Of a stretch of DNA of 64,000 nucleotides, positions 18,413-26,632 are shown piece after piece. The stretch spans positions 49,308-113,307 of the forward strand of contig NZ_NOXG01000008.1 in assembly GCF_003207955.1 (NCBI RefSeq), written 5' to 3'. Origin of the DNA: Novacetimonas pomaceti (GTDB lineage: Bacteria; Pseudomonadota; Alphaproteobacteria; Acetobacterales; Acetobacteraceae). The position numbers were made by a program, and so were the translations under genes. The notes under the pieces are model-generated. The model was not told the DNA's origin and made no database searches. It saw nothing but the letters and a program-made list of their open reading frames with translations. Numbering within the stretch: the first letter of the stretch is position 1; the number at the start of each line of letters is the position of its first letter.

Positions 18413-19600
18413 TTATCCTGCCTTGGCCGGGGCGGCCGCGTCGAGCGGGGTGACGGTGTCGCCCGGATGGATTTTCTGCAATCCTTCGACCACCACGCGC
18501 TCATCCCCCTTCAGCCCGTCGGTTACGAGCCAGTTCGTGCCAATGGCCTGCCCGACCGTGATCGGGCGCAGGCTGACCTTGTTGGCGGCATCGATGACCC
18601 AGACCTGCGGATCGCCATGCGAATTGCGCAGCACCGCCTGCTGCGGCACCAGCAGCGCCTTCGGGTCGGTGCCTTCCATAAGCTGGGCATGCACATACAT
18701 GCCCGGCAGCAGCAGCTTGTCCGGGTTGGGCATGATCGCCCGCACGATCACCGTGGCGGTCGATTCATCGACGTTGACTTCGGAGAATTCCATGCTGCCG
18801 GGATGTTCGTATTTCGTCCCGTCCTCCAGCTGGATCGACACGCTTGCGGTGTTGTCCCCGTTGCGCTGCAGCCGTCCCTGCGCCAGTTCGCGGCGGAAGC
18901 GCAGCAGTTCGGTGGCCGGCAGGTTGACGTCCACATAGATGGGGTCCAGCCGCGTCACGATCGCCACGTTACTGTTCTGGTTCGCGATCGCCAGCGCACC
19001 GACCGTCAGCAGCGACCGTCCGATCCGCCCGGTGATGGGGGCATACATCTTGGTATAGCCCAGATCGACGGCCGCGCGTTCGACCTGCCCCTGCGCGGTC
19101 AGGATCTCGCCCTGCGCCTCTTTCTCGGCGGCAAGGGCATCGTCGTAATCCTGCTGGCTGACGGCATGGGCACGCACAAGCGGTCCGTAACGGTTGAGCT
19201 TCGCGCGCGCCGTCATCTCCGCCGCCTGCGCGCGGACCAGTTGTCCCTTTGCCGAATCATAGGCAGCCTGGTACGGGGCGGCATATATCTGATACAGCTG
19301 CTGTCCGGCGGTGACGTCCGAACCTTCGGTAAACAGGCGCTGTTCGATTACGCCGCTGACCTGCGGGCGGACCTGCGCGATTTCAAAAGCCTCCGTACGT
19401 CCGGGCAGCGTGGTGGTGATTTCAACAGGTTGCGCCTTGAGCGTCACAAAGGTGACCTGCTGCGGGGGCGGCGCAGGGGGGGCTCCCTTGCGGTCACAGC
19501 CCGCAAGGGCAAGCAGGACAGCGGCCGGGGCGATGGCCTGAAAATAACGCTGGCTTTTCAAAGTCTTGACCTTGCCTTTGCAGTCTGTCTGCCACGACAT
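18413..19600 (-). CDS. RND efflux periplasmic adaptor (membrane fusion protein), lipoprotein
   Basis: Links the RND pump to its outer-membrane duct. A signal with lipobox LLALAGC (Cys near residue 35) is followed by a Pro-rich spacer. The usual order follows: barrel-sandwich hybrid, alpha-hairpin (AKGQLVRAQAAEMTARAKLN region), second lipoyl half (YTKMYAPITGRIGRSLLTVG), beta-barrel and membrane-proximal domain. Length is 395 residues, typical of AcrA/MexA. ATG 19600 has an AGGA about 9 bases upstream. First gene of the operon. Confidence 0.95.
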   Translation of the reverse strand: MSWQTDCKGKVKTLKSQRYFQAIAPAAVLLALAGCDRKGAPPAPPPQQVTFVTLKAQPVEITTTLPGRTEAFEIAQVRPQVSGVIEQRLFTEGSDVTAGQQLYQIYAAPYQAAYDSAKGQLVRAQAAEMTARAKLNRYGPLVRAHAVSQQDYDDALAAEKEAQGEILTAQGQVERAAVDLGYTKMYAPITGRIGRSLLTVGALAIANQNSNVAIVTRLDPIYVDVNLPATELLRFRRELAQGRLQRNGDNTASVSIQLEDGTKYEHPGSMEFSEVNVDESTATVIVRAIMPNPDKLLLPGMYVHAQLMEGTDPKALLVPQQAVLRNSHGDPQVWVIDAANKVSLRPITVGQAIGTNWLVTDGLKGDERVVVEGLQKIHPGDTVTPLDAAAPAKAG

Positions 19601-19671
19601 CGGAAAAATCCTGTTTCAGAATGCGGCATGCACGACGTGCCCGGGGGAGACGGAGGAAAAAGAAACCACTT

Positions 19672-19693
19672 GGTTTTCTAGGGAATGAAAACT
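19672..19693. promoter_or_regulatory. Candidate TetR operator in the efflux divergent promoter region
   Basis: GTTTTC (19673-19678) and GAAAAC (19687-19692) form an inverted repeat with an 8-base spacer. A nearby AAACC-ACTT-GGTTT dyad begins about ten bases to the left. Both lie in the 127-base gap between the efflux adaptor and the TetR gene, where autoregulating TetR repressors usually bind. The assignment is by position and symmetry only. Confidence 0.35.
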
Positions 19694-19727
19694 ATATCGT
19701 CTTCATAAGGCGGTCAAGCCGTCTGTC

Positions 19728-20441
19728 GTGACACGGCGTACGCAACTGGGCGAGGTGATGGAAAACAGCAACAGCCATAAATTGCAGGATACAGCCTGCC
19801 CCCCTGCCGAGGAAAAGCCGCGTTGCGGCCGCCCGCCGGAGATGGAGGAATGCGTCAGGCGTGAACGTATCCTGGAGGCTGCGTGCAAGGTCCTGCAAAA
19901 GCACGGATACCACGGTGCATCGATGGACAAGGTGGCCGAATGTTCGGGCATGTCCAAGCGCACGCTGTACAAGATGTTTCCGTCCAAGCTGGAACTGTTT
20001 CAGATCCTGATCCGTGATCGCCTGTTCGATGTAAGGCCACAGGTGGCGCCCGAGGCCACGACGGCGGAAGAGGAACTGACCAGCCTGCTGATCGATCTGG
20101 CGCGCACGATCCTGCGTCCGGACCGTATTTCCCTGATCCGGGCGATCATCACGGAAAGTTCCGAGTCCGAGGACGTGCGCGAAATCATCGCGACGCTGGA
20201 AACCGGTGGCGAGGATAATGCGCTGGAGACGTGGCTGCAGGCCTATTGCAGGCAGCACGGATATGCCCGCACCAACGTCCGTTCATGGGGAAAAATGCTG
20301 TTCGGGATGACGGTGGGCGATTTCATTTTCGAAACGCTGGGCTGTGCGCAAAAGCCCCTTACCTGCGACGTCATCCAGCATCGCACAGGTATGGCCGTGC
20401 GGATTTTCCTGTCTGGCCTGAAAAGCATTCACCCCGCCTGA
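19728..20441 (+). CDS. TetR/AcrR family transcriptional regulator, probable efflux repressor
   Basis: DNA-binding one-component regulator of up to 237 residues. The TetR helix-turn-helix region runs from about RRERILEAACKVLQKHGYHG through KVAECSGMSKRTLYKMFPSK (around residues 43-90). A helical ligand-binding and dimerisation domain follows. The start is uncertain: GTG 19728 is used, while ATG 19758 would give a shorter N-terminus that still keeps the whole HTH. It is transcribed divergently from the RND operon, the classic arrangement for a local repressor induced by pump substrates. The ligand is unknown. Confidence 0.9.
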   Translation: MTRRTQLGEVMENSNSHKLQDTACPPAEEKPRCGRPPEMEECVRRERILEAACKVLQKHGYHGASMDKVAECSGMSKRTLYKMFPSKLELFQILIRDRLFDVRPQVAPEATTAEEELTSLLIDLARTILRPDRISLIRAIITESSESEDVREIIATLETGGEDNALETWLQAYCRQHGYARTNVRSWGKMLFGMTVGDFIFETLGCAQKPLTCDVIQHRTGMAVRIFLSGLKSIHPA

Positions 20442-20509
20442 ACCATGAAAACCGCATGTGTGACGCGGCTATGGCCCGGACGGGGTGTCAGTCAGTGTCA
20501 GTCACAGAA

Positions 20510-20535
20510 AACCGGGCCATGATCGTGGCCCGGTT
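20510..20535. terminator. Bidirectional hairpin terminator between tetR and pgm
   Basis: AACCGGGCC (20510-20518) and GGCCCGGTT (20527-20535) form a perfect 9-bp stem with an 8-base loop. On the minus strand it is followed by TTTCTG, so it serves best as the phosphoglucomutase terminator. It lies between convergent genes. Confidence 0.82.
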
Positions 20536-20544
20536 GTCGTAAAA

Positions 20545-22206
20545 TCAGGCCTTCGCCTTTTCAAACAGGGTTGATACGACCTGCTGTGCCTCCTGCTGGA
20601 TCTGCTTGAGGTGATCCGCGCTGATGAAGCTTTCGGCATAGATTTTGTAGACGTTTTCCGTTCCGGACGGACGGACCGCGAACCAGCCATCTTCCGCCGT
20701 GACCTTGATGCCACCAAAGGCGACGTTGTTCCCCGGCGCCTTTGTCAGCCTGGCGCGCACGGGCTGTCCCCCCAGTTCGGTCAGATAGGCAAGCTGATCG
20801 GCGGAAACCTTCTTGAGCAGTGCCTTCTGTTCAGGGTCGGCCGCGACATCGATGCGGGCATAGAACGGTGTGCCCAGCTTCTGGGTCAGCTGCGTATAGA
20901 TCTGGCTGGGATCAAGTTTCGTCTTGGCCGTGATTTCCGCCGCCAGAAGGCCGAGGATGATCCCGTCCTTGTCCGTGGACCATGCGCCCGCGTCATTGCG
21001 CAGGAAGGACGCGCCCGCGCTTTCCTCCCCGCAGAAGCCCAGGGAGCCATTGCTCAGCCCGTCGACGAACCATTTGAACCCGACCGGCATTTCCACGAAT
21101 TTGCGGCCCAGCATCTTGGCGACGCGTTCGATCATCGCGCTGCTGACCAAGGTGATGCCAACGCCGGCATCCTTGCCCCATCCCGCCCGTTGGTTGAACA
21201 GGTAGGAGATTGCTGCCGAAAGATAATGGTTGGGGTTCATCAGCCCGGATGTGCGGGTGACAATTCCATGACGGTCCGCATCGGTGTCATTGGCGAACGC
21301 GACGTCAAATTTGTCACGCAGGTCGATCAGCCGTGCCATAGCATAGGGCGACGAGCAGTCCATGCGGATCTTGCCGTCCCAGTCGGCGGTCATGAAGCGG
21401 AAGGTGGGATCGACTTCCTCGCTGACGACCGTTGCGTTGATGCCGTAACGTTCGATGATCGGCTTCCAGTAATGAACCGCGGCACCGCCCAGCGGGTCGA
21501 TCCCGATCTTTACGCCCGAATCACGGATGGCCGCCATGTCGACGACATTTTCCAGGTCAGCGACATAGGGCGTGATGTAATCGTATTTGTGGACATGTGG
21601 CGACCTGAGGGCCTGCGCATACGCGATGCGGTGCACGCCTTCCATCCGGGCCTCAAGGAACTCGTTGGCCTTGTTCTGGATCCATGTGGTGACGTCGGTA
21701 TCGGCCGGACCGCCGTTGGGCGGGTTGTATTTGAAACCCCCATCCTCCGGCGGGTTGTGCGACGGGGTGATGACCACGCCATCCGCCAGATCGGTCTTGC
21801 GACCGTGGTTATAGGTCAGGATCGCGTGGGAGATGACGGGTGTCGGGGTATAGCCGCCATCCTGATCAATCATCACCTGCACCTTGTTGGCGGCGAACAC
21901 TTCCAGCGCACTGGCCAGTGCCGCTTCGGACAGGGCATGCGTGTCGATGCCGATGAACAGCGGGCCAGTGATGCCTGCCTTGGCGCGATAGAGGCAGATG
22001 GCCTGGCTGATGGCGAGGATGTGGTGTTCGTTGAAGCTGTTGCTCAGCGAGGAACCGCGATGTCCCGATGTGCCGAACGAAACCCGCTGTGTCGGGATCT
22101 TCGGGTCAGGCTTGCCCGTGAAATAAGCGGTCATCAGACGTGGAATATTGACCAGAATGGACGCCGGTGCGGGTTTCCCGGCCAGGGGACTGATATTGGT
22201 GGACAT
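20545..22206 (-). CDS. pgm: Phosphoglucomutase (alpha-D-glucose phosphate-specific)
   Basis: Interconverts glucose 6-phosphate and glucose 1-phosphate, the entry point to glycogen, cellulose and nucleotide-sugar synthesis. All hallmark motifs are present: the phosphoserine loop TPSHNPPEDGG with S149, metal-binding DTDADRHG, sugar-binding GEESAG and phosphate-binding RPSGTENVYK. Length is 553 residues, as in the E. coli Pgm type. ATG 22206 has GGAG 7-8 bases upstream. It is divergent from glgA across a 612-base gap and supplies the precursor of that pathway and of the sugar nucleotide genes near 55 kb. Confidence 0.97.
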   Translation of the reverse strand: MSTNISPLAGKPAPASILVNIPRLMTAYFTGKPDPKIPTQRVSFGTSGHRGSSLSNSFNEHHILAISQAICLYRAKAGITGPLFIGIDTHALSEAALASALEVFAANKVQVMIDQDGGYTPTPVISHAILTYNHGRKTDLADGVVITPSHNPPEDGGFKYNPPNGGPADTDVTTWIQNKANEFLEARMEGVHRIAYAQALRSPHVHKYDYITPYVADLENVVDMAAIRDSGVKIGIDPLGGAAVHYWKPIIERYGINATVVSEEVDPTFRFMTADWDGKIRMDCSSPYAMARLIDLRDKFDVAFANDTDADRHGIVTRTSGLMNPNHYLSAAISYLFNQRAGWGKDAGVGITLVSSAMIERVAKMLGRKFVEMPVGFKWFVDGLSNGSLGFCGEESAGASFLRNDAGAWSTDKDGIILGLLAAEITAKTKLDPSQIYTQLTQKLGTPFYARIDVAADPEQKALLKKVSADQLAYLTELGGQPVRARLTKAPGNNVAFGGIKVTAEDGWFAVRPSGTENVYKIYAESFISADHLKQIQQEAQQVVSTLFEKAKA

Positions 22207-22818
22207 TAGGTGTCTCCGTGAAAGGATTTCGGGTATGTGGGGTGTCCGCCTGGACGATCACGGGAATATCTCGTTCATTCAGTGACGATCTGTACATGAT
22301 GAAATGTGCCTGCGTCGAGACGGGAAATGGCGGTTCATGTATTTTGTCGCGGACCTGCGGGAATGGCCATGGGATGGAAGCGATAGACCGCGTGCAGGCG
22401 ATGTTGAAAGACAACGATGTGTCTGTTTTGCAACATCCGCCGGAATGACAGGTTTAAATATGCATGCTCATATCCACATTCCCATAAAATTGGTCATACC
22501 CTGTGTTTATACTTTTTCTGTCCTGCGTGGTAATTGACGCAGATCATCGGCAATTACTGACATAATCATGCAGCTGTCAGCAGGTTTCCATTATTCCGGC
22601 ATATGGTGCGGAATTTCAGGGCAGGATGCTTTTTCAAGTATTAATTAATATGTTTTTTAATAAATTAATCCGGAAACAAAATAATATTCAGGAAATATTA
22701 TGTAAATATTCCCCCCTCCCCATACATCACTTAACCGTGATTGCCGCACCGTGGCAGTCAGTCTGCGTTGCACGAAGACAGACTGTTCCACGGTTTTCGC
22801 AATGGGGGCCTTTCGCGG
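22207..22818. other. Divergent intergenic region between pgm and glgA
   Basis: 612 bases without a supported gene. The right half (about 22540-22740) is strongly AT-rich with several TTAATTAAT-like tracts and probably carries the glycogen operon promoter. Short open frames here lack ribosome-binding sites and protein-like composition. No clear operator or riboswitch was recognised. Confidence 0.5.
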
Positions 22819-24402
22819 ATGAATTTTGCCAGTACGCATCCAGCCTGCCCGGTGGAACTGCTGTCCGTAGCATCGGAAATGTTTCCTTTTGTAAAAACGG
22901 GGGGACTTGGCGACATCGTCGGCACCCTTCCCCATGCGCTGGCCCGCCACGGGATCAGGACGCGCACGCTGGTGCCGGGATATCCCGCGCTTCTGTCGGC
23001 GATGGGAAACCCGCGATGCGCCGCGCGCTTTTCGGATGTGCTGGGACATTCCGGGACGATATGGGAAAGTTGCTTGTGCGGGAATGATATTTTCATACTC
23101 GACGTGCCCGCCCTGTATGACCGTCCCGGTGACCCCTATATGGGGCCGGACGGGAATGACTGGCCCGATAACGATATCCGTTTCGCCGTTCTGGCCCGCG
23201 TGGCGGCACACATCGCGCAGGGCATGATCGATGGGTATCGTCCCGACCTGGTGCAGGCCCATGACTGGCAGGCCGGGCTGACGGCGGCATACCTGCATTA
23301 TGACGGTTCTGTCGCGCCGCCTGTCATCCAGACGATCCATAACCTTTCCTTTCAGGGCTGTTTTCCACCCTCCGCCCTGTCCCGCCTGGGCCTGCCGGAA
23401 CGGGCCATGTGCATCGACGGTGTGGAATATTACGGCAATATCGGTTTCCTGAAGGCCGGGCTTCATTTCTCCGCATGGATTACGACCGTATCGCCCACCT
23501 ATGCGTGCGAAATCCAGACGCCCGAAGGGGGCATGGGACTTGGCGGGCTGCTTCGGACACGCTCGCGGGTGCTGACGGGCATCCTGAACGGGATTGATAC
23601 CGACATATGGGACCCGGAACATGATCCCGACGTCCATTTCCCCTATCGCCTGCGCGATCTTGCGGGACGCAGGCCCAACAAACGGGCGCTGCAGGCGGAA
23701 TTCGGCCTGCCGCAGGATCCCGATGCGTTCCTTCTGGGGATCGTTAGCCGCCTGACGATGCAAAAAGGCATCGACCTGCTGTCGCAGGCCGCTGACGAAA
23801 TCCTGCAGGACAATACCCAGCTTGTCGTGGTTGGCAGCGGGTCCCTGCCGATCCAGCGCGAACTGTCCGCCCTGCAGCGTCGTTTTCCCCGGCGGTTTGC
23901 CTGTCATCTGGGATATAGCGAGGCGCTGGGCCATCGCATGCCGGCCTCGGCTGACGCCATGCTGATGCCTTCGCGTTTTGAACCGTGCGGCCTGACGCAG
24001 ATGAGCGCGTGCCATTACGGCAGCGTGCCGATTGCATCCCGGGTGGGCGGACTGGCGGATACCATCGTTGATGCCAATGCGGCCGCGATCGCGGGCAATG
24101 CGGCGACAGGGTTCCTGTTTTCCCCCGTCGATGCGCAGGCCCTTGTCGCGGAAGTGCGGCGCGCGCGCATGGTTTTTCGCGACCCGGCCGCCTGGTCCGT
24201 CCTGCAACGCAACGCCATCGCCTATGACGTTTCGTGGTGTGGCAAGGCAGCGCAATACGCCAACCTGTTCCGCGCGGTTGTCGCGCGCGCGCGACCGCAG
24301 TTGCGCAGCGATGACAACGTGGTTCCCCTGCGTCGTGACGATCCGTCCGCGCGGCGCGCGATTGCCCGCCAGCCCAGGCCACGCACCAGAATCCCGCACT
24401 GA
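22819..24402 (+). CDS. glgA: Glycogen synthase (GT5)
   Basis: Transfers glucose from ADP-glucose to the non-reducing end of an alpha-1,4-glucan. The N-terminal GT-B domain carries the ADP-glucose loop KTGGLGDIVGTLP (K26). AHDWQAGLTAAYL follows in the middle, and the C-terminal domain has the catalytic-glutamate motif SRFEPCGLTQM followed by GGLADTIVD. ATG 22819, preceded by a GGGGG run, is preferred; it places the loop where GT5 proteins have it. An upstream in-frame ATG (22741) would add 26 non-conserved residues. About 527 residues. First gene of a long operon. No glgC (ADP-glucose pyrophosphorylase) is in the window, so ADP-glucose must come from elsewhere. Confidence 0.95.
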   Translation: MNFASTHPACPVELLSVASEMFPFVKTGGLGDIVGTLPHALARHGIRTRTLVPGYPALLSAMGNPRCAARFSDVLGHSGTIWESCLCGNDIFILDVPALYDRPGDPYMGPDGNDWPDNDIRFAVLARVAAHIAQGMIDGYRPDLVQAHDWQAGLTAAYLHYDGSVAPPVIQTIHNLSFQGCFPPSALSRLGLPERAMCIDGVEYYGNIGFLKAGLHFSAWITTVSPTYACEIQTPEGGMGLGGLLRTRSRVLTGILNGIDTDIWDPEHDPDVHFPYRLRDLAGRRPNKRALQAEFGLPQDPDAFLLGIVSRLTMQKGIDLLSQAADEILQDNTQLVVVGSGSLPIQRELSALQRRFPRRFACHLGYSEALGHRMPASADAMLMPSRFEPCGLTQMSACHYGSVPIASRVGGLADTIVDANAAAIAGNAATGFLFSPVDAQALVAEVRRARMVFRDPAAWSVLQRNAIAYDVSWCGKAAQYANLFRAVVARARPQLRSDDNVVPLRRDDPSARRAIARQPRPRTRIPH

Positions 24403-24442
24403 ATATCGCGATATTCCTTTCTGTGACGCGACTGTTTTCGAA

Positions 24443-26632
24443 ATGGCGGCGGATTTCAAAGTAATGCCAAGACCGGATGATAAACTCCTTTATTCCATTC
24501 CCGATGGAGCCGGCGCGCTGTTTGATGGCACCTGTGGCGACCCGTTTTCCATTCTGGGGCGGCATAATGCAGGGTCCGTTGATATCATACGTGTCTTTTA
24601 CCGCGACGCGCGCCGGGTGCGTCTGGTGGTCGCGCGACGCAATGGCGGATGGACTGAACGCCCGATGCGCCGCGTTGACGATGGCGGCCTTTACATCGGG
24701 CATGTTTCCGCGGGGGCGGCCTATCGCCTGAAGGTGACATGGGCCGACGGGGTGGAGGAAACGGCCGATCCCTATTCCTTTCCCCTGCTGCTCAGCGAAC
24801 ATGAAATGGATCTCTTCCTGTCAGGCCGTCCCGTCAGGCTGGATCAGGTCATGGGCGCGCGTCCCATGCGGGTCGAGGACGTCGCGGGGGTGCGTTTCGC
24901 GGTATGGGCGCCGCATGCCCGGCGTGTATCGGTCGTGGGGGATTTCAATATCTGGGATGGACGCCGCCATCCGATGCGGCTGCGGCATGAGGCGGGCATA
25001 TGGGAAATATTCATTCCCGGGATCGGCGCGGGGGAACGGTACAAATACGAAATACTGGACCATAACGGACGCATTGGCCCACACAAGTCGGACCCTTTTG
25101 CCCTGTGCGCCGAAATCCCGCCCGCCACCGCGTCGATCATTGTCGCCCCCTCCCCTTTTACATGGACCGACGGGGAATGGATGCGCGATCGTGGGCTCAG
25201 GCAGGCCGATGAGGCCCCTATCGCGATATACGAGGTCCATGCCCCGTCGTGGCGTCGTCCCACGGGCGATCCCGCCCTTACCATGTCATGGGATGACCTG
25301 GCGCGCGAACTGCTGCCACATGCGCGGGACGGGGGCTTCAGCCATATCGGCCTCATGCCCGTCATGGAACATCCATCCGGCTGGGTATGGGGCTGTCCGC
25401 CGCTGGGACTGTTCTGTCCTTCGGCGCGGCACGGGCCGCCGGAAGGCTTCGCGCGTTTCGTGGATGCATGTCATGCCATGCAGACGGGGGTGATCCTTGA
25501 CTGGGTGCCTGATCGCCTGCCCCCCGACATGCACGGGAATGCCTGTTTCGATGGCACGGCATTATACGAACATCCGCATCCCCCCGCCACTTCCCTGATG
25601 GAAGGAAGGCCGCTGTTTTATGATCTGGGGCGCCGTGAAGTCCGCGGTTTCCTGATCTCCAGCGCCCTGATGTGGCTGGAGCGCTATCACCTTGACGGGT
25701 TGCGCGTGGATACGCAGCCCGTTCCGGCGGAACAGCAGGAAGAAATGGCTGTTTTCCTGCGCGAACTTAACGAAGCCATTGCCGAACGCGTGCCGGGCGC
25801 TGTTGTCATCGCGTCCGATACCCTGTCGGCATCCGGCGTCACCGCGCCCGTGACGCACGGCGGCATGGGATTTTCCTTTCAGTGGAATACCGCCCTGCCG
25901 CGGATGCTGGCGGCCTATATGGAACGCGATCCGTTATGGCGCGGCGGAGATCATGCGGGCATCATCGCCCGGTCGGATACGGCATTTTCAGAAAAGTTCA
26001 TTCTCTGCCACGCACATGTCGAAGGGATGCGCGACGGGCGGTCGCTGCTGTCGCGTCTGGCCGGGGATGCGTGGCAGAAACAGGCGTGCATGCGGACATA
26101 CCTGTCGTTCATGTGGGGCTGGCCCGGCAAGAAGCTGCTTTTCATGGGGCTGGAACTGGCGCAGCAGGGCGTATGGAACCCCGAAGGGCAGCTGGACTGG
26201 GAGGCCTCGCGCCTGCCCGCGTCGGTCGGAATGCGTCGCATGGTGGGGGACCTGAACCGGCTTTATCGTGCGTATCCCGCCCTTCATCGTGGCGACTGCG
26301 TGCCTGACGGGTTTTCATGGGTGATCCGCGACGATACGCAGAACAGCGTCTTCGCCTGGCTGCGGCATGCGGCGGACAGCGCGCCCGTGCTGGTCATCTG
26401 CAACATGACACCCGTGGTCCGCCATGATTACCGTGTCGGCGTGCCCTATCGGGGATACTGGCGCGAAATCCTCAACAGCGACGCGGTTGAATATGGCGGC
26501 GCCGGCGTGGGAAACGCAGGCGGGGTCCATGCGCACGATCATGGGGCGCACGGGTTTGAACATTCCTTCGTCCTCAGCCTGCCGCCCCTGGGCATGCTGT
26601 ATCTCAGCATGGCACAGGCCGACCTGTCATGA
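24443..26632 (+). CDS. glgB: GlgB-like GH13/CBM48 protein with degenerate catalytic site
   Basis: Has the whole glycogen-branching-enzyme layout (about 729 residues): an N-terminal module, a CBM48 domain (FAVWAPHARRVSVVGDFN), a GH13_9 barrel and a GlgB C-terminal domain (NMTPVVRHDYRVG...WREILNSD). The active site is eroded. The nucleophile is kept (GLRVD, D423). The catalytic Glu-Glu of the usual AEEST reads S458-D459 (IASDTL). The usual SHDEV reads CHAHV, with A524 at the third carboxylate. Region I DWVPGHFP reads DWVPDRLP, and WGYQ reads WGCP. About 16 residues of the loop after the nucleophile (normally GEW-PN-GGREN) are missing. Branching activity looks doubtful; a scaffolding or glucan-binding role is possible. 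ATG 24443 lies after the glgA stop; ATG 24464 is an alternative. Confidence 0.88.
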   Translation: MAADFKVMPRPDDKLLYSIPDGAGALFDGTCGDPFSILGRHNAGSVDIIRVFYRDARRVRLVVARRNGGWTERPMRRVDDGGLYIGHVSAGAAYRLKVTWADGVEETADPYSFPLLLSEHEMDLFLSGRPVRLDQVMGARPMRVEDVAGVRFAVWAPHARRVSVVGDFNIWDGRRHPMRLRHEAGIWEIFIPGIGAGERYKYEILDHNGRIGPHKSDPFALCAEIPPATASIIVAPSPFTWTDGEWMRDRGLRQADEAPIAIYEVHAPSWRRPTGDPALTMSWDDLARELLPHARDGGFSHIGLMPVMEHPSGWVWGCPPLGLFCPSARHGPPEGFARFVDACHAMQTGVILDWVPDRLPPDMHGNACFDGTALYEHPHPPATSLMEGRPLFYDLGRREVRGFLISSALMWLERYHLDGLRVDTQPVPAEQQEEMAVFLRELNEAIAERVPGAVVIASDTLSASGVTAPVTHGGMGFSFQWNTALPRMLAAYMERDPLWRGGDHAGIIARSDTAFSEKFILCHAHVEGMRDGRSLLSRLAGDAWQKQACMRTYLSFMWGWPGKKLLFMGLELAQQGVWNPEGQLDWEASRLPASVGMRRMVGDLNRLYRAYPALHRGDCVPDGFSWVIRDDTQNSVFAWLRHAADSAPVLVICNMTPVVRHDYRVGVPYRGYWREILNSDAVEYGGAGVGNAGGVHAHDHGAHGFEHSFVLSLPPLGMLYLSMAQADLS

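Noticed and set aside
17876..19681. A 601-codon plus-strand frame covering the efflux adaptor and the start of the pump
   Set aside because: It spans two well-supported minus-strand genes and their junction, and its product is His/Arg/Asp-rich without domains.
24032..24442. Upstream extension of the glgB frame overlapping glgA
   Set aside because: The extension lies within the glgA coding sequence in another frame and adds Arg/Pro-rich sequence unlike GlgB; starts after the glgA stop fit the family length.
22657..24459. A 600-codon open frame on the minus strand opposite glgA
   Set aside because: Its product is Arg/Gly/His-rich with no recognisable motif and no ribosome-binding site. Long antisense frames are expected in GC-rich genes, and GlgA on the other strand has all family motifs.
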